Shown here: positions 26,929-36,596 of the stretch, piece after piece
Position numbering within the stretch: position 1 is the stretch's first letter
How the letters are laid out: each line of letters starts with the position of its first letter
Assembly (NCBI RefSeq): GCF_024710485.1
Contig: NZ_JANJUQ010000023.1
Coordinates: forward strand, 1-64,000
DNA from: Flavobacterium sp.
GTDB lineage: Bacteria; Bacteroidota; Bacteroidia; Flavobacteriales; Flavobacteriaceae
Direction of reading: 5' to 3'
Length of the DNA: 64,000 nucleotides
Made by a program: the position numbers and the translations under genes
Notes under the pieces: model-generated
Database searches by the model: none
Told to the model about the DNA's origin: nothing
What the model saw: the letters and a program-made list of their open reading frames with translations, nothing else

Positions 26929-28286
26929 TAGCTTAAAATTTTAAATAATTTATCGGATAAACGAATACGGAAAGGCACTTCAAAAGTGACTTTGTCACCG
27001 GCTTTTGCTGTGGTTTTTTCTTGTCCGTTGACCATCATTTTTTCTAATACCAATTCTTGGTTTCCGGTTGTTGGTCCGCTGATTAGGATTTTGTCGCCAA
27101 GGTTTAGTTCATGATTTTCCATCAAAAACAAACCTACTTCGGCTTTGGTATAGTAATGTTCGGCTTTGGCAACCAATACTTTTTTGACTTTTATTTTTTG
27201 GCGAATGTCTTTCGTTTCTTGCGCTTTCGCCAAAGGAATGTTTGGCAAGTCGCCGGAGTGTTTGAAACGCAAATTCTCGGAACGGCCTTTGCGGAAGATT
27301 TTGTTGCCCACTTGTTTACCGCGTCGCAATTTTACTTGTTCGGCTAACGGTAAATGGGTAGTTTCCAAACATTCGGTAGAACAACAATTTTCCATCAACG
27401 CTTTACAATCGTCACATTGGATAAATAATAAATGACAACCGTCGTTGGCGCAATTGGTGTGATTGTCGCAAGGTTTGCCGCATTGGTGACATTGTGAAAC
27501 GATATCGTCTGTGATTCTTTCACCCAATCGATTATCGAAAACAAAGTTTTTCCCGATGAATTTGCTCTCCAAATTTTGCTCTTTAATTTGACGCGCGTAG
27601 TTAATGATGCCTCCTTCCAATTGGAACACATTTTTAAAACCTTGGTGTTTGAAGTAAGCCGAAGCTTTCTCGCAACGAATACCGCCGGTGCAATACATGA
27701 CCAGGTTTTTGTCTTCTTTAAAGTCTTTCAATTGTTCGTTGATAATCGGCAAGCTTTCGCGGAAGGTTTCCACATCGGGCGTGATGGCATTTTTAAAATG
27801 ACCAACTTCGCTTTCGTAGTGGTTTCTGAAATCGACTACAATCGTATTCGGGTCCTCTAAAATTTGGTTGAATTCAGCCGCGCCCAAGTGAACACCTTTG
27901 TTGGTTACGTCAAAGGTTTCATCGTTTAAGCCGTCGGCTACAATTTTGTGGCGGACTTTTATGGTAAGTTTTAAAAACGAATGGTCGTCGTGTTCTACGG
28001 CTACGTTTAGGCGAATGCCTTTCATAAAATCGTAGGCTTCTAAGGTATCGCGGAAGGCTTCAAAGTTTTCGGCCGGTACACTCATTTGGGCGTTGATGCC
28101 TTCGTGAGCTACGTAAATTCGGCCCAAAGCATCAAGTGCATTCCAGGCAATAAACAATTCGTCTCTAAATTTTTTAGGATCTTCAATTTTAGCGTAGGTG
28201 TAGAAAGACAACGTAAGGCGTTGTTGGCCGGCTTGGTCAATCAGCTCGGCTCTTTCTTCTGCGCTTAAGGTGTTATACAGTTGCAT
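26928..28286 (-). CDS. trhO: Oxygen-dependent tRNA uridine-34 hydroxylase TrhO with U32-type C-terminal extension
   Basis: TrhO (YceA) is a rhodanese-domain protein that makes 5-hydroxyuridine at tRNA wobble position 34 with O2. The N-terminal domain (about 22-110) is followed by a rhodanese domain with the active loop MYCTGGIRCEKA (Cys199, Cys205). Then comes a Cys-rich region, CHQCGKPC...CDDCKAL...CCSTEC, that may bind zinc. Residues about 365-452 are an extra domain homologous to the end of the adjacent U32-family protein. I use the ATG at 28286; the frame continues 52 codons upstream without conserved sequence. It is first in a three-gene operon with one-base overlaps. Confidence 0.9.
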   Translation of the reverse strand: MQLYNTLSAEERAELIDQAGQQRLTLSFYTYAKIEDPKKFRDELFIAWNALDALGRIYVAHEGINAQMSVPAENFEAFRDTLEAYDFMKGIRLNVAVEHDDHSFLKLTIKVRHKIVADGLNDETFDVTNKGVHLGAAEFNQILEDPNTIVVDFRNHYESEVGHFKNAITPDVETFRESLPIINEQLKDFKEDKNLVMYCTGGIRCEKASAYFKHQGFKNVFQLEGGIINYARQIKEQNLESKFIGKNFVFDNRLGERITDDIVSQCHQCGKPCDNHTNCANDGCHLLFIQCDDCKALMENCCSTECLETTHLPLAEQVKLRRGKQVGNKIFRKGRSENLRFKHSGDLPNIPLAKAQETKDIRQKIKVKKVLVAKAEHYYTKAEVGLFLMENHELNLGDKILISGPTTGNQELVLEKMMVNGQEKTTAKAGDKVTFEVPFRIRLSDKLFKILS

Positions 28287-28371
28287 GCTATAAACGTTTA
28301 AGTGAGAATATGTAGGAACTCTAAATGGAAGAATTCGGTGCAAATTTACATTTTTTTTGGGCAATAAAAAA

Positions 28372-28400
28372 CCCAAACCATTTTTACATAGTTTGGGCTT
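28372..28400 (-). terminator. Terminator of the small lipoprotein gene
   Basis: Read on the minus strand, CCCAAAC and GTTTGGG form a seven-base stem with a 12-base loop, followed by TTTTTTATT. It lies downstream of the 28424 gene and upstream of trhO. Confidence 0.65.
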
Positions 28401-28423
28401 TTCCGTCATAGCAATTCTCCCCT

Positions 28424-28810
28424 TCAATTTATAATTACGCAAGAACCGTCAATACATTCAATATTGTTTGGTGGTAAAACGACAGCACAATCAGAAATAG
28501 CATTGGTTTGAATGTTAAATTGATGTTCCATTTCGTTATACTCTGTTACCAAATCTTCTAATTGAGCTAGATTTACAGCACTTGAAAAAAGCAAATATTC
28601 TTTCGGACCACCACAAGGTTTACTTCCAAACGCAATGTAATTACAGGCACCGGTACAGGTAGCACTATTAATCAAACTCATTACTTCAGCTTTTTTGGCG
28701 TCGAGCATTTCTTGTGTAATGACATTGCTCTCCTGATTGGTATCAGAGTTGGAACAATTCACAGCCAAAAATGAGAAAGCAAGTAAGCAAAATATCAAAT
28801 TATTTTTCAT
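28424..28810 (-). CDS. Small lipoprotein of unknown function
   Basis: I do not recognise this 128-residue protein. It has a lipoprotein signal peptide with the cysteine at about residue 20 (FLAVNCSN) and six further cysteines, including CTGAC and a C-terminal IECIDGSC pair, which suggests disulfides in the periplasm. I chose the ATG at 28810; a GTG 21 bases upstream is less likely because it moves the signal peptide inward. It is monocistronic, ended by the hairpin at 28372. Confidence 0.78.
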   Translation of the reverse strand: MKNNLIFCLLAFSFLAVNCSNSDTNQESNVITQEMLDAKKAEVMSLINSATCTGACNYIAFGSKPCGGPKEYLLFSSAVNLAQLEDLVTEYNEMEHQFNIQTNAISDCAVVLPPNNIECIDGSCVIIN

Positions 28811-28870
28811 AAATGAATTTGTTTTATTCACTAGATAATAAAACCTTTTAAAGGTTGCGTCTTAAATTAA

Positions 28871-28896
28871 AAAACCTTTCTGTTAAGAAAGGTTTT
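28871..28896 (-). terminator. Terminator of the bacilliredoxin gene
   Basis: On the minus strand, AAAACCTTTCT and its complement form an 11-base stem with a four-base loop followed by T-rich sequence, just beyond the bacilliredoxin stop codon. Confidence 0.85.
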
Positions 28897-28903
28897 AAAT
28901 TTT

Positions 28904-29314
28904 TTAGCAAAATTCTGCGTAAGCATCTTTAAGATTTTCGGCTATCATTTCTGCCGGACGACCTTCAATGTGGTGACGCTCTAGCATGTGCACTAATTCG
29001 CCGTTTTTGAATAACGCCATACTTGGTGACGAAGGCGGGAACGGGAACATTTCTTCTCTGGCTGCATCTACCGCTTCTTTGTCAACGCCGGCAAAAACGG
29101 TGATTAAATGATCGGGTTTTTTAGCGCCGTCTAAACTCATTTTCGCACCCGGACGGGCATTTCTCGCCGCACAACCGCAAACCGAATTGATTACTACTAA
29201 GGTTGTTCCTTCTGCCTTAATAGCGTTTTTCACGTCGGCAGCTGTATATAATTCTTGAAAACCGGCTTCTGTTAACTCAGCGCGCATCGGTAATACCATT
29301 TCTTCTGGATACAT
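28904..29314 (-). CDS. BrxA/BrxB-family bacilliredoxin
   Basis: The 136-residue protein matches the YphP/YqiW family, thioredoxin-fold proteins that remove bacillithiol from protein cysteines. The active motif is CGC (Cys46-Gly-Cys48) in [24 protein letters not shown] near residue 96 supplies the cis-proline region. It stands alone with its own terminator and a TATCTTTG box (TAnnTTTG type) at 29365-29372. Family members are widely found in Bacteroidota; bacillithiol is the presumed substrate. Confidence 0.92.
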   Translation of the reverse strand: MYPEEMVLPMRAELTEAGFQELYTAADVKNAIKAEGTTLVVINSVCGCAARNARPGAKMSLDGAKKPDHLITVFAGVDKEAVDAAREEMFPFPPSSPSMALFKNGELVHMLERHHIEGRPAEMIAENLKDAYAEFC

Positions 29315-29443
29315 AATTTTTATTTTAAATATTTGATATTAAATATGAGATACAAAATCAGTTGCAAAGATAAGGAGAATTCTAAACCGAAGTTTTAAAG
29401 AAATGATAAAGATTTCTTATTCGGGCATAACCTGAAAAACAAT

Positions 29444-30037
29444 CTATCCGTTTTTCATTCGGCTTTTTAAAATGGTTTCTACATCGGTCAATCCGAAACC
29501 TTTGACTTTAAGTAGCAGCAGATAGTGGAACAGCAAATCGGCGGCTTCATTCAGAAACAAATCTTTGTTATTGTCTTTGGCTTCTATGACCAATTCTACT
29601 GCTTCTTCACCTACTTTCTGCGCTATCTTATTGATGCCTTTTTGAAGGAGTGAAGCCACGTAAGAATTCGCATTTTGATTGGCGATTCTGTCCTCAATTA
29701 CTTGTTCCAATTGGTTTAAAAACGGCATTGGCGTTTCGTCTGCAAAACAGGAATTCGTTCCGTTGTGGCACGTTGGTCCGCTTGGAATTACTTTGATTAA
29801 CAAGGTATCTTGGTCGCAATCTTCTTTAATGGAAACGACTTTCAAATAATTTTCGGAAGTTTCGCCTTTAGTCCACAAGCGGTTTTTACTGCGACTGAAA
29901 AAAGTAACTACTTTTTCTTCTTGGGTTTGTCGCAAGGCTGCTTCATTCATATAACCCAGCATCAGCACTTGTCGGGTTTGATAGTCCTGAATAATGGCCG
30001 GAACCAAGCCGTTCGTTTTGGAAAAATCTATAGTCAT
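29444..30037 (-). CDS. hisIE: Bifunctional phosphoribosyl-AMP cyclohydrolase / phosphoribosyl-ATP pyrophosphatase
   Basis: The N-terminal HisI domain has SKNRLWTKGETSENYL near residue 50 and cysteine/histidine zinc ligands in CDQDTLL and GPTCHNGTNSCF. The C-terminal HisE domain contains the MazG-like helix pattern KVGEEAVELVIEAK and NEAADLLFHYL. It performs steps 2 and 3 of histidine synthesis. It is the last gene of the his operon, overlapping hisF by four bases (ATGA). The fused 197-residue arrangement is common in Bacteroidota. Confidence 0.96.
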   Translation of the reverse strand: MTIDFSKTNGLVPAIIQDYQTRQVLMLGYMNEAALRQTQEEKVVTFFSRSKNRLWTKGETSENYLKVVSIKEDCDQDTLLIKVIPSGPTCHNGTNSCFADETPMPFLNQLEQVIEDRIANQNANSYVASLLQKGINKIAQKVGEEAVELVIEAKDNNKDLFLNEAADLLFHYLLLLKVKGFGLTDVETILKSRMKNG

Positions 30038-30786
30038 CGTACAGGAATATTTCGGGTTTTTAAAAGGGTTTTTAAATAGGGTATAGCGACTTCATTAAAG
30101 TGAAAAATACTGGCTGCCAGTCCGGCACTGACTTCGGTTTGGGTAAACAACTCGATAAAATCATTGGCACTTCCTGCACCACCGGAAGCAATAACCGGAA
30201 TAGTAACGGCTTGGCTTATCGCGTTTGTAATTTCCAAAGCAAAACCGTCTTTAGCACCATCGTTGTTCATAGAGGTTATTAAAAGTTCTCCTGCGCCGAG
30301 TGCTTCAGCCTTTTGAGCCCAATCGATGGCTAAGATTCCGGTCGATTCGGTACCGCCTTTTACAAAAACATACCAATCGTTTTCGACTTTTTTGATGTCG
30401 ATAGCGACCACTACACTTTGGCTCCCGAAAGCTTCGGCGATTTGCGTTATGAGTTTCGGATTAGCCACGGCAGCCGAATTGAGGCTGACTTTATCTGCAC
30501 CGGATTGTAACAATAATTGCGCGTCTTCCACCGATTGAATGCCGCCGCCAACCGTAAACGGAATATTGATTTCTTTGGACAATCGCGTAACCAAATCCAC
30601 CAAAGTTTTGCGACCTTCCAAAGTCGCGCTGATGTCTAAAAACACCAATTCGTCCGCGCCGTTTTTAGAATAAAAGGAAGCTAAGGCTACCGGATTTCCG
30701 GCATCTTTTAGGCCTAAAAACTGAACACCTTTTACCACGCGTCCGTCTTTAATATCCAAACACGGGATGATTCTTTTCTTTAACAT
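30034..30786 (-). CDS. hisF: Imidazole glycerol phosphate synthase, cyclase subunit
   Basis: HisF and HisH form the synthase that makes imidazole glycerol phosphate and AICAR. The (beta/alpha)8 barrel starts [18 protein letters not shown] and has phosphate-binding SGGAGS near 205. Length is 250 residues. Its start codon overlaps hisA's end by seven bases and its stop overlaps hisIE by four. Confidence 0.97.
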   Translation of the reverse strand: MLKKRIIPCLDIKDGRVVKGVQFLGLKDAGNPVALASFYSKNGADELVFLDISATLEGRKTLVDLVTRLSKEINIPFTVGGGIQSVEDAQLLLQSGADKVSLNSAAVANPKLITQIAEAFGSQSVVVAIDIKKVENDWYVFVKGGTESTGILAIDWAQKAEALGAGELLITSMNNDGAKDGFALEITNAISQAVTIPVIASGGAGSANDFIELFTQTEVSAGLAASIFHFNEVAIPYLKTLLKTRNIPVR

Positions 30787-31493
30787 AATTGGTTTAAGTT
30801 TTCAATTTTAATAGTGCCTTCGTATAAGGCTTTTCCAATGATGGCGCCTTCGCAACCCAGCTTTTTCAACTGTTCCAAATCGGCCAATGTAGTCACGCCG
30901 CCACTGGCAATTAAATTCACTTTGGTCTTTTCCAAAATAGCAGTGTACAATTCGTTTGATGTTCCTTGCAGCATACCATCTTTGGCGATATCGGTGCAAA
31001 TGACTGTCGAAATCCCTTTGGTAACATAGTCGGCTATGTAGTCGACAACGTCCAATTCGGAAGTTTCCTGCCAACCAAAGGTTGCAATCTTTCTATTCAA
31101 ACAATCAGCACCTAAAATGATTTTATCGCTGCCGAATTCGGTTAACCAACTTAAAAATTCAGTCGGATTTTTAGCTGCAATACTGCCGCCGGTGACTTGA
31201 CGAGCGCCGTTTTCAAAAGCGATTTCCAAATCTTTGTGCGACTTTAATCCGCCACCGAAATCAATTTTCAAGTTGGTTTTGGTGGCTATTTGATACAAGA
31301 TTTTATGGTTGACAATGTGGTTGGATTTGGCACCGTCTAAGTCAACTAAATGCAAATATTGTAGGCCGTTGTCTTCAAAATATTGGGCGACTTCCAACGG
31401 ATTCTCATTGTAGATTTTTTGTGTCTTGTAATCGCCTTTGGTCAAACGGACACATTTGCCGTTGATAAGGTCTATAGCCGGTATGATTCTCAT
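30780..31493 (-). CDS. hisA: Phosphoribosylformimino-5-aminoimidazole carboxamide ribotide isomerase
   Basis: It isomerises ProFAR to PRFAR, the substrate of HisF-HisH. The barrel begins [17 protein letters not shown], with the [11 protein letters not shown] and [12 protein letters not shown] phosphate motifs. I chose the ATG at 31493, immediately before the conserved barrel start, giving 237 residues; a GTG six codons upstream is possible. It overlaps hisF by seven bases. Confidence 0.96.
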   Translation of the reverse strand: MRIIPAIDLINGKCVRLTKGDYKTQKIYNENPLEVAQYFEDNGLQYLHLVDLDGAKSNHIVNHKILYQIATKTNLKIDFGGGLKSHKDLEIAFENGARQVTGGSIAAKNPTEFLSWLTEFGSDKIILGADCLNRKIATFGWQETSELDVVDYIADYVTKGISTVICTDIAKDGMLQGTSNELYTAILEKTKVNLIASGGVTTLADLEQLKKLGCEGAIIGKALYEGTIKIENLNQLC

Positions 31494-31544
31494 GTTTTTA
31501 TTTTTTGCCACGGATTACACTGATTTTCACAAATTATTCCGTGT

Positions 31545-32123
31545 TTATAGTTTTAAAAAATTTAATAAAAGTTGTTCGCCTGCTTGTGATGATTTTTCGG
31601 GATGAAATTGCGTCGCATAAAAATTATCCTTTTGCATCGAAGCGCTAAACGGAACGATATAATCACAAACAGCAGTGGTTTCTTGGCTGACTTCCGCATA
31701 ATAACTGTGAACGAAATAGAAATTTTCTTCGGTTGAAATTCCATTGAACAGAGCAGAATTTAATGCTGAAATAGTATTCCAACCCATATGCGGTACTTTC
31801 AATTTGGGTTCGAATTTCTTTACTCTTGCGTCAAAAATCCCTAAACATTCCGTGTTGCCTTCTTCCGAAAAACGACACAACAATTGTTGTCCAAGACAAA
31901 TGCCTAAAACCGGTTGTTTGAGGTTTTTAATCACTTCGTCTAACCCTTTTTCTTTTAAGTATTGCATGGCTGAACTCGCTTCGCCAACGCCCGGAAAAAT
32001 CACTTTTTCGGCTTGTTGGATGAGTTTCGGGTTATCGGTTACTATACTCGAATACCCCAATCTTTCCAAGGCATTTTGCACGGAAGTAATATTGCCCGCG
32101 TTATATTTTACTATGGCTATCAT
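31545..32123 (-). CDS. hisH: Imidazole glycerol phosphate synthase, glutamine amidotransferase subunit
   Basis: HisH hydrolyses glutamine and sends ammonia to HisF. The class I amidotransferase triad is visible: Cys76 in [10 protein letters not shown] and the His/Glu pair in [13 protein letters not shown]. Length is 192 residues. It overlaps hisB by four bases (ATGA) and is separated from hisA by 51 bases, a stretch of which reads like a dispersed GCCACGGATTACAC element. Confidence 0.97.
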   Translation of the reverse strand: MIAIVKYNAGNITSVQNALERLGYSSIVTDNPKLIQQAEKVIFPGVGEASSAMQYLKEKGLDEVIKNLKQPVLGICLGQQLLCRFSEEGNTECLGIFDARVKKFEPKLKVPHMGWNTISALNSALFNGISTEENFYFVHSYYAEVSQETTAVCDYIVPFSASMQKDNFYATQFHPEKSSQAGEQLLLNFLKL

Positions 32124-33211
32124 AAGATTCCTTTGGTGCTTGGGATGGTATTAGTTCCGTCTTTTTGTACGGCCATTTTTATCGCTTTTGCGAAGGCTTT
32201 GAAAATCGATTCGATTTTGTGGTGCTCGTTGTTGCCCTCGGCTTTGATGTTCAAGTTGCATTGCGCGCCATCGCAAAACGATTTGAAAAAGTGCGAGAAC
32301 ATTTCGGTAGGCATTTCACCGATTTTTTCTCGGGTAAATTTTGCGTTCCAAACCAACCACGAACGACCGCCGAAATCCAAAGCCACTTGCGCCAAACAAT
32401 CGTCCATAGGCAACAGAAACCCGTAACGATTGATGCCTTTTTTGCTTCCTAAAGCTTGTGAAAAAGCGATGCCCAAAGCGATGCCGACGTCTTCAATGGT
32501 GTGGTGTTCATCGACATACAAATCGCCGTTGACTTGAATGCTGAGGTTGATATTCCCGTGTTTGGCAATTTGGTCGAGCATGTGGTCAAAAAAGCCTAAA
32601 CCGGTAGTGATGTTACTTTTCCCGTTCCCATCTAAATTGATTGCGATGGCGATTTCGGTTTCTTTTGTTGTTCGATTCACCGTAGCAGTTCGCGGCTGAT
32701 TTTTCAAAAACCGGTAAATGCTTTCCCAAGAAGTAGTGGTTAAAACGGCTTTGTCATTGGTTTCCGCCGAAATAAAAATGGCTTGACTTCCTAAATTTTG
32801 TGCCAATTGAATATCAGTAATTCGATCGCCTATGACAAAGGAGTTTTTCAAATCGTAGTTGCCTTTGACGTACTGTTGCAGTAAAGCCGTTCCCGGTTTT
32901 CGGGTTGGTAAATTTTGTTCGGGTAACGAAACGTCGATAATCACATCGGCAAATCGGATGCCTTCGTTTTCAAAGGCTTTGAGCATCTTGTTGTGCGCCG
33001 GCCAAAAGGTGTTTTCCGGAAACGAAGCGGTTCCCATGCCGTCTTGGTTGGTGACCATGACCAATTCGTATTCGAGTTCTTGAGCAATGCGCGACAAGTA
33101 TTGAAATACCTTAGGATAAAACTCGAGTTTCTCCAAAGAGTCGACTTGAAAATCAATCGGCGGTTCCACGATTAACGTACCGTCTCGGTCTATAAATAAT
33201 ACTTTTTTCAT
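32120..33211 (-). CDS. hisB: Bifunctional histidinol-phosphatase / imidazoleglycerol-phosphate dehydratase
   Basis: The N-terminal HAD phosphatase has FIDRDGTLI at residues 6-14 and carries out histidinol-phosphate dephosphorylation. The C-terminal dehydratase has paired histidine motifs, HHTIEDVGI and NEHHKIES, that bind manganese. At 363 residues it is the fused form of enterobacteria and many Bacteroidota. Both ends overlap its neighbours by four bases, consistent with translational coupling. Confidence 0.97.
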   Translation of the reverse strand: MKKVLFIDRDGTLIVEPPIDFQVDSLEKLEFYPKVFQYLSRIAQELEYELVMVTNQDGMGTASFPENTFWPAHNKMLKAFENEGIRFADVIIDVSLPEQNLPTRKPGTALLQQYVKGNYDLKNSFVIGDRITDIQLAQNLGSQAIFISAETNDKAVLTTTSWESIYRFLKNQPRTATVNRTTKETEIAIAINLDGNGKSNITTGLGFFDHMLDQIAKHGNINLSIQVNGDLYVDEHHTIEDVGIALGIAFSQALGSKKGINRYGFLLPMDDCLAQVALDFGGRSWLVWNAKFTREKIGEMPTEMFSHFFKSFCDGAQCNLNIKAEGNNEHHKIESIFKAFAKAIKMAVQKDGTNTIPSTKGIL

Positions 33212-34221
33212 ATAGTAACTAATTGAAGTGCGTAAAGTAATTGCTGGTTTTCTTGCGGTGTTCCGACGGTAATTCTGATGGTATCTTTCACCACCGAACT
33301 GCGATTGCGGGTGATGATTTGTTGTTCGATTAACTGCTCGTAAATCGCGGTAGCATTTTCCATTTCAACCAATAAAAAATTGGCTTCCGACGGATAAACT
33401 TGGGTTATGAAATCCAGTTGTTGCAACGCATTTTTAAGCTTTTCGCGTTCCGATTTTAAAATTTTCACGGTGTTTTGAAATTGAGTTTCATCGGCTAAAG
33501 CTTTTACCGCGGCTTCCTGGTTCAGTTGACTGATGTTGTAAGGCGGTTTTACTTTTTGCAGTACAGAAATAATCGTTTCATTGGCATACGCTACGCCGAT
33601 ACGAGCCGCCGCCAATCCACGCGCTTTGCTGAAAGTTTGCGACACGATTAAATTGGGATACTTCTGAATTTTGGGTACCAATGAAGGTTGCTCACTGAAG
33701 TCGATGTATGCTTCATCCAGAAAGACAATGCCTTTGAAATTTTCAATAATGTATTCCAGATTTTCTAATGTATTTCCGGTCGGATTGTTGGGCGAACACA
33801 GGTATAAAATTTTCGCGTTTTGGGCTAAAATCGCTTCTGTATTCAACTGAAAATTTTCGGTTAACGGAATGGGAACGATTTTCAAATTATTGATGTTAGC
33901 ATACACTTCATACATGCCGTAAGTGGGCGGACAAATGATGATTTGATCTTGACCGGGTTCGCCAAAAACACGTTGTACCAAGTCGATGATCTCGTCGCTG
34001 CCGTTGCCGATTAAGATGTTTTGGATGCCGACTTTTTGTTGACCGCTTAAGATTTGTTTCAAGCGCCATTGGTACGGATCGGGATAGCGATTTAAATTGC
34101 CGTACGGATTTTCGTTGGCGTCTAAAAAGATACCTTGATTGCTTTTGTATTCGTCTCTGGCACTGGAATAGGGTGTGAGCAAAAGAATATTTTTTCGAAT
34201 GAGATTAGTCATATTATCCAT
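33208..34221 (-). CDS. hisC: Histidinol-phosphate aminotransferase
   Basis: This PLP-dependent enzyme makes histidinol phosphate from imidazole acetol phosphate. The Schiff-base lysine is Lys199 in SQTFSKARG, and SPNNPTGN and [10 protein letters not shown] are family motifs. Length is 337 residues from the first ATG at 34221, which overlaps hisD by eight bases; the second ATG at 34212 would leave one base between them and is equally possible. It overlaps hisB by four bases. Confidence 0.96.
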   Translation of the reverse strand: MDNMTNLIRKNILLLTPYSSARDEYKSNQGIFLDANENPYGNLNRYPDPYQWRLKQILSGQQKVGIQNILIGNGSDEIIDLVQRVFGEPGQDQIIICPPTYGMYEVYANINNLKIVPIPLTENFQLNTEAILAQNAKILYLCSPNNPTGNTLENLEYIIENFKGIVFLDEAYIDFSEQPSLVPKIQKYPNLIVSQTFSKARGLAAARIGVAYANETIISVLQKVKPPYNISQLNQEAAVKALADETQFQNTVKILKSEREKLKNALQQLDFITQVYPSEANFLLVEMENATAIYEQLIEQQIITRNRSSVVKDTIRITVGTPQENQQLLYALQLVTI

Positions 34222-35503
34222 TTTGTAATTTTTTTAATCGAATAGTTACCGCGTTTTTATGTGCGTCTAATTGTTCGGCTTCTGCCATAATTTCAATCGT
34301 TGGACCAAGGTTTTGCAAGCCTTTCGAAGTGAGTTTTTGAAACGTAATTTTTTTGACAAAACTGTCTAAGGAAACGCCGCTGTAATTTTTGGCAAAACCA
34401 TTAGTAGGTAAGGTGTGATTGGTGCCGCTGGCATAATCTCCGGCGCTTTCACAGCTGTAATTACCTAAGAAAACCGAGCCGGCATTTTCGATAAAACACA
34501 GCATGTTTTCTGCATCTTCTACCGCTAGAATCAAGTGTTCCGGAGCGTAAAAATTGCTGAAAGCAATGCTTTGTTGGATGCTGTCAAAAACAATGGCACG
34601 ACTGTTTTCCAAAGCTTTTTCAACTACGGATTGCCGCGGTAAAACGGCTTTTTGTTGCTCGATAGCCGAAGTTACTTTTGCGACAATAGCTTCTGAATTG
34701 GTTACCAAGACAACCTGGCTATCACCACCGTGTTCCGCTTGGGAAAGCAAATCGGAAGCTACAAAATCAGGGTCGCAACTGTCATCGGCAATCACCAAAA
34801 GTTCACTCGGACCGGCCGGTAAATCGATGGCAGTACCTAATTGTTGGGCGTATTGTTTGGCTGCCGTAACAAACTGATTTCCGGGGCCGAAGAGTTTTTC
34901 TACTTTGGGAATATCATCCGTTCCGAAAGTCATGGCGGCGATGGCTTGGATCCCGCCGACTTTATAAATTTGCGTCACACCGGTCAATTGCGCCGCATAC
35001 AAAATGGCCGGATTGAGATTGCCGTTTTTATCGGGTGGCGAACACAAGATGATGTTTTGACAACCGGCAATTTGAGCCGGAATGGCCAACATTAAAACCG
35101 TAGAAAAAAGCGGTGCTGTTCCGCCCGGAATGTAAATTCCAATAGTATTAATTGCCCGACTTTCGCGCCAGCAAAACACACCCGATGTGGTTTCTATTTT
35201 CTTCGAAATTTCTTTTTGCGATTGGTGAAAGCGTTTGATGTTTTCGGCAGCGGTTTGTATCGCTTTTTTTAAATCGGTCGGCACTTCAGCTACCGCTTTT
35301 TCTATTTCAGTTTCGGAAACTTTTAAGCTGTCCAAAGTCACACCATCGAAATATTGGGTGTACTTTTTCACCGCTTTACTGCCGTTTTTTTCAATGTCGT
35401 TGAAAATCGACTTTACGGTTTCGTTCAAATCGGCTGAGGAAACTGTTTGGCGTTGGGCTAAGGTTGACCATAGTTCCTGACTTGGGTTGAGGTATGTTTT
35501 CAT
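34214..35503 (-). CDS. hisD: Histidinol dehydrogenase
   Basis: The enzyme oxidises histidinol to histidine in two NAD-dependent steps with a zinc ion. Conserved blocks include IYIPGGTAPLFSTVLMLA, AGPSELLVIAD, DLLSQAEHG and HTLPTNGFAKNYSG. The 429-residue protein starts at ATG 35503. A longer frame begins in the dispersed repeat upstream (ATG at 35554) and is rejected because its 17 extra codons come from repeat DNA. The preceding gene hisG is separated by 122 bases. Confidence 0.96.
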   Translation of the reverse strand: MKTYLNPSQELWSTLAQRQTVSSADLNETVKSIFNDIEKNGSKAVKKYTQYFDGVTLDSLKVSETEIEKAVAEVPTDLKKAIQTAAENIKRFHQSQKEISKKIETTSGVFCWRESRAINTIGIYIPGGTAPLFSTVLMLAIPAQIAGCQNIILCSPPDKNGNLNPAILYAAQLTGVTQIYKVGGIQAIAAMTFGTDDIPKVEKLFGPGNQFVTAAKQYAQQLGTAIDLPAGPSELLVIADDSCDPDFVASDLLSQAEHGGDSQVVLVTNSEAIVAKVTSAIEQQKAVLPRQSVVEKALENSRAIVFDSIQQSIAFSNFYAPEHLILAVEDAENMLCFIENAGSVFLGNYSCESAGDYASGTNHTLPTNGFAKNYSGVSLDSFVKKITFQKLTSKGLQNLGPTIEIMAEAEQLDAHKNAVTIRLKKLQNG

Positions 35504-35526
35504 GTTTTTAGTGTTAAATTTAATTT

Positions 35527-35612
35527 TGTCATTTCGACGAAGGAGAAATCGCATAATGAGATTGCTAAGTCAATTCGCCATCGATAGTGTCTTTGTCAAT
35601 TGGAATGACAAA
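35527..35612. repeat. Dispersed palindromic repeat family B, copy 2, inside the his operon
   Basis: TGTCATTTCGACGAAGGAG with AAATCGCATAA on the left and CAATTGGAATGACAAA on the right form an imperfect inverted repeat similar to copies at 11080 and 60862. It lies between hisG and hisD and would be transcribed with the operon. Confidence 0.75.
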
Positions 35613-35625
35613 TAGGCTTTGACTA

Positions 35626-36483
35626 TTAGCGAATCATTTTTTCAATCGGAATAATTAAAATGCCTTCGGCGCCAAGGGTTTTGAGTTGTTCGATGCGATT
35701 CCAATAATCATCTTCCTGAATCACCGAATGCAAACTGCTCCAGCCTTCGTTGACTAAAGGCAAAACGGTAGGCGATTTCATGCCCGGCAGTATGGCACAA
35801 ATGCTTTCGATAGCAGAATTGGGTGCGTTGAGTAAGATGTATTTGTTTTGTTTCCCTTCGCGCACCGATTGGATTCGGAACAATAATTTGTTTAGGATGG
35901 CTTGGGATGCTTCGGTTACATTCGCATTGGCAATGAGTACGGCTTCGCTTTTCACGACGGTCTCCACTTCTTTTAAACCGTTCATCAACAATGTACTTCC
36001 GGTGCTGACAATGTCGAATACGGCATCGGCTAAACCAATACTGGTGGCAATTTCAACACTGCCGCTGATTTCTTCGATGAAGACTTGGATGTTGTTTCGA
36101 TTGAAAAAATCAAGTAGGATTTTAGGATAACTGGTGGCAATTCGCTTGCCTTCGAAATACGTTAAATCGGTATAGCTTTCGTCTTTCGGAATGGCCAAAG
36201 ACATGCGACAACCGGCAAAACCCAGTTGTTGAATTACTTTTACATCTTTGCCTTTCTCCCAAACTTCATTTTCTCCCAAAATACCAATGTCGGCTACGCC
36301 TTGCTCCACGTATTGCGGGATGTCATCGTCGCGCAGGAATAGAATTTCAACAGGGAAATTTTGGGCAACGGCTTTAAGTTTTCGTTCGCCATTGGAGATT
36401 TTGATGCCGCACTCTTCCAAGAGCTGGAGAGACTTTTCGCTTAAGCGGCCGCTTTTTTGAATAGCAATTTTTAAGGTACTCAT
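35626..36483 (-). CDS. hisG: ATP phosphoribosyltransferase (long form)
   Basis: The first enzyme of histidine synthesis joins ATP and PRPP. It is the long form: a catalytic domain of about 220 residues with LKIAIQKSGRLSEKS at the start and the PRPP site region VFDIVSTGSTLLMNGL near 165, plus a C-terminal regulatory domain in the last 70 residues (with GAEGILIIPIEKMI at the end) that usually binds histidine for feedback inhibition. Length 285. It is the first structural gene after the his leader. Confidence 0.96.
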   Translation of the reverse strand: MSTLKIAIQKSGRLSEKSLQLLEECGIKISNGERKLKAVAQNFPVEILFLRDDDIPQYVEQGVADIGILGENEVWEKGKDVKVIQQLGFAGCRMSLAIPKDESYTDLTYFEGKRIATSYPKILLDFFNRNNIQVFIEEISGSVEIATSIGLADAVFDIVSTGSTLLMNGLKEVETVVKSEAVLIANANVTEASQAILNKLLFRIQSVREGKQNKYILLNAPNSAIESICAILPGMKSPTVLPLVNEGWSSLHSVIQEDDYWNRIEQLKTLGAEGILIIPIEKMIR

Positions 36484-36501
36484 TTTTAATTAGGTATAAA
36501 A

Positions 36502-36563
36502 TCTGAGTATATCGCGAAGTGTATAAATACAATAAACCCGTCTTGATATACTCAGACGGGTTT
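36502..36563 (-). promoter_or_regulatory. his operon attenuator hairpins
   Basis: Read on the minus strand, stem A is AAACCCGTCT (36563-36554) with AGACGGGTTT (36543-36534), a ten-base stem with loop. Stem B is TCTGAGTATATC (36556-36545) with GATATACTCAGA (36513-36502), a 12-base perfect stem followed by TTTTAT. The two stems share bases 36545-36556 and cannot form together. The segment 36589-36596 (TGATGTAT in the transcript) can pair with 36551-36544 (GTATATCA), allowing two GU pairs, and also with the His-codon run. This is the layout of a classical attenuator; the fold is inferred. Confidence 0.7.
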
Positions 36564-36596
36564 TGAATTATGTTTTTGATTAGCTACAATACATCA

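Noticed and set aside
35504..35554. Upstream ATG extension of hisD
   Set aside because: The 17 extra codons come from the dispersed repeat; conserved HisD sequence begins at the ATG at 35503.
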